From: Bacteroidales bacterium
GTDB taxonomy: Bacteria > Bacteroidota > Bacteroidia > Bacteroidales > UBA932
Assembly (NCBI GenBank): GCA_016281015.1
Contig: JAEEHS010000047.1
Span: forward strand, 1-48,519
Length of the DNA stretch: 48,519 bases
Direction of reading: 5' to 3'
Shown here: positions 1 through 7,528 of the stretch, piece by piece
Position numbering within the stretch: position 1 is the stretch's first letter
Layout: each line of letters starts with the position of its first letter
Program-made: the position numbers and the translations under genes
The notes under the pieces: model-generated
What the model saw: only the letters and a program-made list of their open reading frames with translations
What the model was told of the DNA's origin: nothing
Database searches by the model: none

Positions 1-2
1 AG

Positions 3-131
3 TCATATGTTTATAATGTTACAATCCCAGCTGGCTGTTATTCATATAATATTACCACTCTATATGGTTGTGAGAATTATGTAATGAGCGATGTCTCAGA
101 ATATAGCATGAAATCTTTATCACTGTTTTGA
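3..131 (+). CDS. possible 3' end of an upstream gene
   Basis: One forward frame is open from the window edge to a TGA at 129-131, about 42 residues rich in Tyr, Ser and Asn and ending in SLSLF. The composition is plausible for the end of a secreted or repeat protein, but I recognise no family and the fragment is short. If real, it ends 16 bases before the left end of the insertion sequence, so it may once have been the gene before the operon that starts at 1480. Nothing else is visible in 1-147. Confidence 0.3.
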   Translation, partial: SYVYNVTIPAGCYSYNITTLYGCENYVMSDVSEYSMKSLSLF

Positions 132-241
132 CTTCTGAAAACATTAGTGTCCACTAAAAATTTATATATAGGTCTTTGAAAATATTGATAGTTAGATAGT
201 TAGGAGGTGTTTGAGGGGCGAACGGTTTTCAATCGTAACTT

Positions 242-258
242 TGTCTGTAAATCAGACA
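242..258 (+). promoter_or_regulatory. hairpin just before the transposase start codon
   Basis: TGTCTG (242-247) and CAGACA (253-258) form a perfect 6-bp stem with a 5-base loop, ending 3 bases before the ATG at 262. Insertion sequences often carry such a stem so that read-through transcripts from outside promoters translate the transposase poorly. That role is inferred here from position only. Confidence 0.45.
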
Positions 259-261
259 GTT

Positions 262-1425
262 ATGCATAATCAGTCGTTCGTTTTTGCTCAATTAGCTTCG
301 CACCTTAACAGGAGCAAGTTTAATCGTATCGTTGCTAAGTATCAGGGTGACAGCTACATAAAGGTCTTCTCATGCTGGAATCAGCTCAAAGTCCTTATGT
401 TCGGTCAACTCTCACGACGTGAAAGTTTGCGTGATTTGATCGTCGCGGTGGAGGCGCATAGCGGCAAGGCTAAGTTCCTCGGATTCGGGGACTCCGTGAC
501 GCGTAGCAACTTGGCAAAAGCGAACCAGAATCGGGACTGCCGCATCTTCGAAGAGTATGCCTACTACATGATGGAACTCGCTCGTAATCTGAAAGATACG
601 ACGATATTCAACCTTGGTGGGACGGTCTATGCCTTCGATTCTACAACCGTTGAACTCTGCCTTGCAGTCTTCTGCTGGGCGAAGTTTAGGAAGAAGAAAG
701 GCGGGATAAAAATCCATACTCTCTACGATGTGGAGGCCCAAGTGCCGGCGTTTTTCCATATTACGACTGCATCCGTCCATGACTCCCAGGCGATGAAGGA
801 GATACCGGTTGAGTCCGGTTCCTACTACATCTTTGACCGTGCGTACAACTTCTTTGCGCAGCTCTACAGGTTCCATTGTGCAGGTGCTTTCTTCGTGGTG
901 AGAGCCAAGAAGAACCTCCAGTACAAGGCGGTCAAATGGAAGAGAAGGATGCCCCAAAACGTGTTGTCTGACTCCATCATCGAGCTCACCACGTACAAGA
1001 GCCACAACGACTATCCGGTGCAACTCCGTCGCGTTGAGTACTACGATGAGGAACAGGACAGATACTTCGTTTTCTTGACTAATGCAATGGATATCACCGC
1101 ATTAGAGGTTGCCCTCCTTTACAAAAACCGTTGGTCCGTTGAGCTGTTCTTCAAATGGGTGAAGCAGCATCTGAAGATCAAAAAGTTCTGGGGAGACTCC
1201 GAAAATGCAGTCCGCATCCAGATCTACACCGCGATTATCTCATACTGCCTGGTTGCCATTGTTCACCACAAGATGAAACTCAAGATGTCAGTTTACAACA
1301 CGCTCCAAGTATTGGGAATCTCGCTTACAGACACAACGCCTCTTGAAGACCTCTTCAACAAATCTAACCTCAATATTGACAAAGAACTTGACGGGTTCTA
1401 TGAACCCACATTGTTTGATTTTTAA
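262..1425 (+). CDS. IS4-family DDE transposase
   Basis: The transposase cuts and pastes the insertion sequence using a DDE catalytic core. The frame is open from a TTG at 211, but family members usually begin near the residues MHNQSFVFAQL, so the ATG at 262 is chosen, giving 387 residues. An N-terminal DUF4372-like region is followed by the RNase H-like core. The first catalytic Asp is in YAFDSTT, the second in YIFDRAY, and the glutamate lies in the YREK-type signature YKNRWSVELFFKW near residue 300. The length is normal and the frame is intact, so the element may still be active. A GGGTTC/GAACCC stem at 1393-1407, followed by a T-rich stretch, may terminate its transcript. Confidence 0.9.
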   Translation: MHNQSFVFAQLASHLNRSKFNRIVAKYQGDSYIKVFSCWNQLKVLMFGQLSRRESLRDLIVAVEAHSGKAKFLGFGDSVTRSNLAKANQNRDCRIFEEYAYYMMELARNLKDTTIFNLGGTVYAFDSTTVELCLAVFCWAKFRKKKGGIKIHTLYDVEAQVPAFFHITTASVHDSQAMKEIPVESGSYYIFDRAYNFFAQLYRFHCAGAFFVVRAKKNLQYKAVKWKRRMPQNVLSDSIIELTTYKSHNDYPVQLRRVEYYDEEQDRYFVFLTNAMDITALEVALLYKNRWSVELFFKWVKQHLKIKKFWGDSENAVRIQIYTAIISYCLVAIVHHKMKLKMSVYNTLQVLGISLTDTTPLEDLFNKSNLNIDKELDGFYEPTLFDF

Positions 1426-1479
1426 CTTTTAACTACGTCCACAACTTTTAGTGGACAGCAATGAAAACGATTACCAAAT

Positions 1480-3408
1480 ATGGATAAGAACTCGAGACGA
1501 CAGATTGAATATGTCATAGGTATAGATCTTGGTCATGGTGAAACGTCTGCGGCGTTATGTCCGATTCAGTGGGATACCGAGGTTGAACAGCTGGATCCCG
1601 CAACTGACTTAGAAATGGGTGGCAATAAATGCGTATTACCATCAGCAATAACGATTCTGCCTAACGACATCGCTTATGTTGGCGATGCCGCATTTGCGCC
1701 CGAAATACTACGTCAAGCAAAGGTTCGTGTTTGCTTCAAGAGGGCCCCTAGGGACCTCAACGGTGCGGCCGAACAACTCATGATTCGTTTTATGAAGGAA
1801 GTATACGCCCGGATAATGCAGAACAATGTCGGCCGTTTGACTCCCACGAATCACTTGGTCTATATTGCGACACCTTCTGGCTGGAGTAAAGAGACACAAT
1901 CATTATATCTCGAAATGGCCAAGATGGCTGGACTTCCTATGGGAGGCATTACAAAGGAATCTCGTGCGGCATTTGTTAGAGCTCAAAATGATGTAACTTC
2001 TGGCCTAGGTAGGAACATAGAGAAAGGAGCCATTGTGTTCGACATGGGGTCTTCCACTTTGGACTTTACTTACATGAGGAAGGGGCTGCCTGCACTAATT
2101 GACAATGGCTATGATTGTGGCGCCTCATTTATTGAAAAAACGATCTTTGAAGACAAGGAGAAGGTGGATGAAAGCATTCAGCTATTTGAGAGAAAGTACC
2201 CCGAACTTGTAGACTCTCTCTTGTTCGAATGCAGGAAGGTTAAAGAAAAAGTATATTTTGACCAGACGTTACGAGCTAAGCAGACCATTAATTTTGATGA
2301 TATCGTTGAAGACGAAGAATTGGAAGATGAGCGTTTTAAGCTGGTATTTCAACCGGGCGAATTGGATGATATGCTCCGAAGTAAGGGATATATGGAGACA
2401 ATTCGTCAGGCAATGCTGGATTTTCGACAGAGGTTTATCCCTGGAGAAAGCATTTATGGCGTGTTTATGACAGGTGGAGCATCACGAATGGATTTCTTGA
2501 AAGACTTAATTTGTGAGTGCTGGGGAGTAGAAAAGTCACAAATCTATAGAGATAATGATCCGTCATTAACAATCTCAGAAGGCGTTGCTGAAGTAGCTAG
2601 AATGGATCTCCGTACGGAAGGAATGGACGAAGGGTTGCAAGAAGCAATCGCCCGTCTGGAAAATAGCGACGACATCTACCACTCATTTATTGACATTTTC
2701 GGAAATGCCATTTTTGAAAATGTAACGAATCAAGTTGTTGATGTAATTAATGAATTTGGCAGCAGTGGTACAGACTATAGCATCAATCAATTAAAGGCGG
2801 CTGTTGATGAAACCGTGAATAATGCTTCTAAGGAAGTAACAGATAATTCTTCCGCATATCTGGAAGCTGCCGTGATGGATAATCTTGCTGATATACAGAA
2901 GAAGGTTGAAAGCATAGTTAAGAATTATGCTCGGAACGATGCCACGATTGGGAATGTTGATCTTTCTTCCGTATCAGTACCGAGGATATCAAATATAAAT
3001 ATGGGGAACACGATGACGGAAATTTCTAATAGTATTGCCGCATCTAGTTCCGATTGGACGGCTGCTCTTGGTGGTGCCGCAATAGGCGGTGCAATTGCCT
3101 TATTGTTTGGTGGCCCACTTGCTTGGTTAATCGGCGGTGGCGCAGCCATAGCCTCAATGTTCTGGGGAAAAACTGAAGAGGAGAAGAAAGCGGAGGCCCA
3201 GGCTCGGGCACTAACTCTTCAAGAACGGTCTCAAGTGGTGGATTCAATTGTGCCCAAATGGGACGGAATGAAGGAGCAAATGGCGAATTCTATTCATAAC
3301 TCACTTACAAAAGACCATAACGTTAGGGAATCCATTAATATAGCCGTGAAGAAGATATTACAGGAGTATAAAGAAGTGTTGAAGGATGCTAGAATCTTAA
3401 TTGACTAG
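1480..3408 (+). CDS. Hsp70/actin-fold ATPase with C-terminal glycine-zipper segment
   Basis: The N-terminal 370 or so residues carry the signatures of the Hsp70/actin ATPase fold: phosphate-1 loop IGIDLGHGETS (13-23), phosphate-2 loop FDMGSSTLD (187-195) and an adenosine motif VFMTGGASR (328-336). The normal Hsp70 peptide-binding domain is not recognisable. The C-terminal half is instead mostly helical and acidic, then has a hydrophobic glycine-rich stretch (about 527-562, repeated GG and GGG) and a charged tail starting KTEEEKK. This resembles a glycine zipper or membrane-inserting hairpin rather than a chaperone lid. It is the first gene of a packed operon; the next gene starts 4 bases after its stop. 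The sequence does not reveal its substrate. By inference it is a membrane-associated nucleotide-dependent switch or assembly factor. Confidence 0.8.
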   Translation: MDKNSRRQIEYVIGIDLGHGETSAALCPIQWDTEVEQLDPATDLEMGGNKCVLPSAITILPNDIAYVGDAAFAPEILRQAKVRVCFKRAPRDLNGAAEQLMIRFMKEVYARIMQNNVGRLTPTNHLVYIATPSGWSKETQSLYLEMAKMAGLPMGGITKESRAAFVRAQNDVTSGLGRNIEKGAIVFDMGSSTLDFTYMRKGLPALIDNGYDCGASFIEKTIFEDKEKVDESIQLFERKYPELVDSLLFECRKVKEKVYFDQTLRAKQTINFDDIVEDEELEDERFKLVFQPGELDDMLRSKGYMETIRQAMLDFRQRFIPGESIYGVFMTGGASRMDFLKDLICECWGVEKSQIYRDNDPSLTISEGVAEVARMDLRTEGMDEGLQEAIARLENSDDIYHSFIDIFGNAIFENVTNQVVDVINEFGSSGTDYSINQLKAAVDETVNNASKEVTDNSSAYLEAAVMDNLADIQKKVESIVKNYARNDATIGNVDLSSVSVPRISNINMGNTMTEISNSIAASSSDWTAALGGAAIGGAIALLFGGPLAWLIGGGAAIASMFWGKTEEEKKAEAQARALTLQERSQVVDSIVPKWDGMKEQMANSIHNSLTKDHNVRESINIAVKKILQEYKEVLKDARILID

Positions 3409-3412
3409 AAGC

Positions 3413-6175
3413 ATGGATAACGAGTTGCAGAGGTATGAACCCGCGGCTAAATTGATGGCAGCGACAGCGGTTTCACAATCTTTTTCTTTCTGCATGGAAA
3501 GGAAGTACTTGCAGAATATCGAAAAAGGAGAGCTCTTCTCACTTGATGCAGTTCCATCAACTGTTGAGAACGATGTGGCATGGATTTGCATTTCTCAAGT
3601 AGGAAAACCGCTCAAGGATGATGCAGAATCCTGCTTTACTGCGATACAGAAGATCCTGTATTCTTGTTTTATTCCCAAAGAGATGCAGTTGCTATTTCTC
3701 GTTGTAGGTGAAGATCAGGAAAGTCATTTGTATCTAGGTCTTAGGAATCCAGGTAAGGGCCTTCCGGCTAAGAGTATTGTAAAGAATCTCAACGAGTTTA
3801 TCTTAGGAGTATGGCCTGGCCTAAAAACTGAAATCATATCTGGGGATAATGATACCATCAGAAATGTGAAAGAGGCTCTTTCAACGGACAAGTTCGAGAA
3901 TGTCTATGCCCTTACCGGCATCCCGTCAATGAATACCCAATACAAAACCCTTTATCCAGCAACCATAGATAAACTGATTGCTGGTATGAACAGGAGTAAG
4001 GGGTATGCTTATCTAGTTACTGCTGATCCGATTCCCAATGAAGATACAGAGGCGATGTTGTTCCAGTGCAGGGAAATGAACGGGCAAGCAGAGTCATTAA
4101 AGTCAATGAATGTGACAGAGGGTGTGACAGAGGGCACATCAAGCTCTCACACCATCCAACATTCAGAAAGTCATAGTGTCAATCATAGCGTTTCAATACA
4201 AAAAAAGGATTTTACCAAACTTGGCAAAACCGCGATGACCGTAACGGGGCTCGGGCTTGCCGCTTCAGTTTTCCCTGCGGCCGGTGCTGTTTTAAGTGGT
4301 GCCACTAATGTTGCGGGAGCGTTAGCTCAAGCTGCATTAGGCGGATCCTTAGTGGGGGATTTTATAGCTAATGTCATGCCTTCAAGGACTACGACAGAAG
4401 GCACCTCCGATTCAAAAACTGATGGCTATTCTGATACTGCTGGGCAAAGTGAAAGTAAAAGTCAAAGCCTCAGTAGAAACATCGTTAGTAAGCATATTGA
4501 AGCTGTCTCCGAGCATCTATTTTTCCATTCCAACCGTTTGGAAACGGGAAAGGCAATAGGTCTTTGGAAGGTTGGTGTATACCTCATGGGTGAGAGGAAG
4601 TCCGACCTTCAAGGTGGTGCGCTTCAACTTCGTTCAATCCTCAGTGGGCAGGAATCCATATATGAGCCTGTTAGAATTCACGATATTTCGGCCATCTTGG
4701 ATGAACCTATAGGTAACAAAATAACGCTACGAGAACAAACACTAGGTCATTTCAATGCTCCGGTTCTTTCCATTATGGGAAATAACGGTAAGATATTTGA
4801 GCATCCGCTGGGAAATCATTACAAAGAGTTAAAGACTGTTCTCACTACCAAGGAATTGTCTTATCTGATAAACTTCCCTCTCAAATCTGTCCCCGGAATC
4901 AGTGTTATTGATTCTGCACCCGATTTTAGTCTCAATAGACCTCTATTCCCTGAAGATGCTGAGACTGTCCAATTTGGCAAATTACTTTATGGTGGAACGG
5001 AGACCGCTATCGACTACCCCCTATCTATTGATAGTTTAGCGAAGCACACTCTTTTATCTGGTATAAATGGCACCGGCAAGACCAATACTGTTCAGGCCAT
5101 TCTAAACAGTATCAGCGGGAAGATACCTTTCTTGGTAATTGAACCGGCCAAGACGGAGTACGTTGACTGGGCCATTGAGTATAACAAAGCTCATCAGGAC
5201 AACCCCATCACCATCTTTATTCCTGGGTGTAAGGCCTATAAAGACAAAAAAAAACAACAAGTAGTTACTACTGAAAAGTTAAAGCTTAATCCGTTTGAGG
5301 TTGTCTGGTTAGATAAAGACCAGGAGCCGAATGTCTTAAGCCATATAGACCGGGTGAAATCCTCTTTTGCGGCAGCTTTCCCGATGTATGATATCCTGCC
5401 GGTGTTAATGGAAGATTTGATTTATACCGTTTATCAAAATCCCTCGTCAGACTGGTTGACAAGCGAGCCCGTATTTGGCAAGACACTGGCTCCCACCCTT
5501 AATAGCATGAGCGTTTCGGTGGACAAGGTGCTTCAGCATCGTGGGTACGAAGAAAAGGTAGAACGTAACATGAAAGCCTGCTTAAATACCCGCATTGATA
5601 GCCTTAAGCGTGGTTGGAAGGGCGACATGCTTAACACCTTAAGGTCTACTCCATGGGAGAACCTTTTTGAAAAGCCGTGCATCATCAATCTTTCATATGT
5701 TGGGGATGATGTGGATAAAAGTTTCTTCATGGCGCTTATTCTTCAATTCCTATATGAGTATCGTACTGCATGTGCCGAAATTGGCCTAATTGATTACAAT
5801 GATAATGGGTGTAATCACTTAACGGTCATAGAAGAAGCCCACCGAGTTATGATGAAGTGCGATAATCCTGAACTTCCCCAGTATAAGTCTGCGATGACGT
5901 TTAGCAACATGCTTTCGGAAATCCGTGCCTATGGGGAAGGGATGTTCTTGGTTGATCAAGTCCCCACCAGGTTGATTCCGGATGCCATTAAGAATACTAA
6001 TACCAAGATTACTCATCGGCTGGTTGCGGAAGACGATGTGAAGGCTATCGCGGAATCAATGGGTATTGGTAAGGAGCAGCGGCAAATTATCCCCAAACTT
6101 CTTGTCGGCCAATGTATTGTTTCTACTGCTCTCTCAACAGAGAAGCATTGGATAAAGGTCAATAAAGTCAAATGA
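3413..6175 (+). CDS. HerA/VirB4-like P-loop ATPase with membrane-like insert
   Basis: This 920-residue protein ends in a hexameric-motor type ATPase domain of the HerA/FtsK/VirB4 group (DUF87-like). Walker A is GINGTGKT near 550-557 and Walker B is LTVIEEAH near 803-810, followed by a region typical of these pumps that includes EIRAYGEGMFLVDQ. About 230 unassigned residues come first. Two Ser/Thr/His-rich low-complexity tracts (about 233-263 and 325-357) then flank a hydrophobic Ala/Gly block (about 270-322) that could enter the membrane. The ATG at 3413 is preferred over a TTG at 3401 that lies inside the previous gene. The stop overlaps the next ATG (ATGA). Such motors move DNA or protein through a ring; what this one moves is unknown. 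Confidence 0.82.
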   Translation: MDNELQRYEPAAKLMAATAVSQSFSFCMERKYLQNIEKGELFSLDAVPSTVENDVAWICISQVGKPLKDDAESCFTAIQKILYSCFIPKEMQLLFLVVGEDQESHLYLGLRNPGKGLPAKSIVKNLNEFILGVWPGLKTEIISGDNDTIRNVKEALSTDKFENVYALTGIPSMNTQYKTLYPATIDKLIAGMNRSKGYAYLVTADPIPNEDTEAMLFQCREMNGQAESLKSMNVTEGVTEGTSSSHTIQHSESHSVNHSVSIQKKDFTKLGKTAMTVTGLGLAASVFPAAGAVLSGATNVAGALAQAALGGSLVGDFIANVMPSRTTTEGTSDSKTDGYSDTAGQSESKSQSLSRNIVSKHIEAVSEHLFFHSNRLETGKAIGLWKVGVYLMGERKSDLQGGALQLRSILSGQESIYEPVRIHDISAILDEPIGNKITLREQTLGHFNAPVLSIMGNNGKIFEHPLGNHYKELKTVLTTKELSYLINFPLKSVPGISVIDSAPDFSLNRPLFPEDAETVQFGKLLYGGTETAIDYPLSIDSLAKHTLLSGINGTGKTNTVQAILNSISGKIPFLVIEPAKTEYVDWAIEYNKAHQDNPITIFIPGCKAYKDKKKQQVVTTEKLKLNPFEVVWLDKDQEPNVLSHIDRVKSSFAAAFPMYDILPVLMEDLIYTVYQNPSSDWLTSEPVFGKTLAPTLNSMSVSVDKVLQHRGYEEKVERNMKACLNTRIDSLKRGWKGDMLNTLRSTPWENLFEKPCIINLSYVGDDVDKSFFMALILQFLYEYRTACAEIGLIDYNDNGCNHLTVIEEAHRVMMKCDNPELPQYKSAMTFSNMLSEIRAYGEGMFLVDQVPTRLIPDAIKNTNTKITHRLVAEDDVKAIAESMGIGKEQRQIIPKLLVGQCIVSTALSTEKHWIKVNKVK

Positions 6176-6975
6176 ACGACTTGGAAAAAATAGAGGGGCT
6201 ATCCTCAAAGCCGGACTATGAAGGTGTGTCCGGGTTAAGTGATAGCTATCGCGACTATATTCAGGAGGTCCTTCCAACGCAGGATCAGGAACTGATAGTC
6301 TCCCGCATTGATGAATTATTTTCGACTCAACCTCCCCACGCGATTGATGCGAATCCTGAAGTCGCCGAGTTGTTGGGAGATTCCGTTGAATACTTTGACA
6401 GCAAATATCTAGAAGCTCCCAATGATATTGAACAGGCCGAAATTATATCTGACTGTATGACTTCGATTTCGGGCGTAGATTATCAGACTTGGAGTTCGCT
6501 ATCTTTAGAAGATAAAGCTTCGGTTCTTCAAGAGATTGAGTGCGTTGCTGCCGCTATTGAACACCGGCCTGCTTGCCGTGTGGAGTTTAAACCCATACAA
6601 CAAGAGTATGGTCATTACAATTGTCGTTGCTCACCCGAAATGACTAGAGAACAAATTGTTGAATCTTTGAAAGGAGAACGAGTAATTACAATTAGTTCAG
6701 AGTATTTAGATAGTTCTTTTGAGAGTTACAAAGAAGCATTGAATACTGTTATTCATGAGGGACGACATGTTTACCAAGAGTATAATCTTTATGAGAGAGA
6801 GGTTCATCCAAGTGAGGGAGAACTACGAAACTGGAGGATGAATGAGTTTTATTACAAATATCAACCCGGTGATGATACATGGGTAGGCATGAAACTCTAT
6901 GATATGCAACCTTTGGAAACGGATGCTAATAAGTTTTCGATTGATGTAATAAGTAAGTTTCTACAAAAGATATGA
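6172..6975 (+). CDS. putative zinc metallopeptidase-like protein (HEXXH)
   Basis: The 267-residue product has HEGRH at 195-199, an exact HEXXH zinc-protease motif, and 50 residues later PLETDANKFS (247-256), where Glu249 could be the third zinc ligand as in gluzincin-type enzymes. The first 190 residues are acidic, with no signal peptide or membrane segment, and match nothing I recognise. The start overlaps the stop of the ATPase gene by four bases and the end overlaps the next gene the same way, so translational coupling is likely. By inference this is a cytoplasmic protease-like effector or processing factor. A Cys/His-containing patch near 148-153 (HYNCRC) could be an additional metal site. 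Confidence 0.6.
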   Translation: MNDLEKIEGLSSKPDYEGVSGLSDSYRDYIQEVLPTQDQELIVSRIDELFSTQPPHAIDANPEVAELLGDSVEYFDSKYLEAPNDIEQAEIISDCMTSISGVDYQTWSSLSLEDKASVLQEIECVAAAIEHRPACRVEFKPIQQEYGHYNCRCSPEMTREQIVESLKGERVITISSEYLDSSFESYKEALNTVIHEGRHVYQEYNLYEREVHPSEGELRNWRMNEFYYKYQPGDDTWVGMKLYDMQPLETDANKFSIDVISKFLQKI

Positions 6976-7256
6976 ATCAGCAACAAATAAAACATAGACT
7001 AATAGAATGTAGATACCCTGAACGATTCATTGATGTCGTTTCTAAAGAGCTTATGTCCGTGTCTTCATCATTGCAACCCATTGTCGAAAACTGGTTGATA
7101 AGAGGCGAGGAGAAGGACTATACCTTTAATGGTTATTCGCTGATAGACCTCTGTAATACGAAGGGCCTTCAATATCCGGCAGCTATCTTAACATTAGACT
7201 GGATAATGAAGGAGCCCGAAGTGGCAGTATTGGCCGTGAATAAAAAAAGAAGATAA
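6972..7256 (+). CDS. small protein of unknown function
   Basis: A 94-residue, mildly helical protein with a basic C-terminal end (NKKRR). It has no signal peptide, membrane segment or family motif that I recognise. Its ATG overlaps the stop of the HEXXH gene (ATGA) and its TAA overlaps the ATG of the next gene (TAATG). This packing is the main evidence that it is a real gene in the same transcript. It may be a partner or inhibitor of a neighbouring protein, but nothing in the sequence shows which. Confidence 0.6.
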   Translation: MNQQQIKHRLIECRYPERFIDVVSKELMSVSSSLQPIVENWLIRGEEKDYTFNGYSLIDLCNTKGLQYPAAILTLDWIMKEPEVAVLAVNKKRR

Positions 7257-7486
7257 TGGCACAGTACGAACTAACTGCTAGAGGTAATATCTACTTGGGA
7301 AATGGTCAAACAATTCCTAAAGGAGAGTCGTTCACAATTAACATCCCAGGCTTTGGTGCGAACAAGAATGAGGTCTTTCTTAAGGATAATCTTTCCTCTG
7401 TATTGAATCAACTGAGAGCTCAAGGGATAGAATTGCCACCGACAAAACTTACCAATGCGTCTTTTCTGGCAACAAGAATCCGCTAA
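7256..7486 (+). CDS. small protein of unknown function
   Basis: A 76-residue protein whose first third (YELTARGNIYLGNGQTIPKG) reads like a compact beta-sheet fold and whose remainder may be helical. No family is recognised. The start codon overlaps the preceding stop by one base, consistent with translational coupling. After it come 42 bases and then the large membrane protein gene. It is the smallest intact gene of the operon. Confidence 0.55.
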   Translation: MAQYELTARGNIYLGNGQTIPKGESFTINIPGFGANKNEVFLKDNLSSVLNQLRAQGIELPPTKLTNASFLATRIR

Positions 7487-7528
7487 TAAGTTAACAAGCC
7501 GTATTGTATCACAGTAATAGGGATTATT

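Larger units (their letters stand above)
148..1457 (+). mobile_element. IS4-family insertion sequence
   Basis: A single transposase gene lies between perfect 12-bp terminal inverted repeats: TGTCCACTAAAA at 148-159 and its reverse complement at 1446-1457. The element is 1310 bp. I find no target-site duplication: the ten bases to the left (AAAACATTAG) and to the right (GCAATGAAAA) differ. That suggests an old insertion or a rearrangement after insertion. Its right end lies 22 bases before the start codon of the Hsp70-like gene. Confidence 0.88.

Noticed and set aside
412..1023. Open frame antisense to the transposase
   Set aside because: It has no start context or protein character; the transposase motifs lie on the other strand.
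148..1457. Target-site duplication around the IS
   Set aside because: Both flanks contain GAAAAC, but not at equivalent distances from the inverted repeats, so this is chance.
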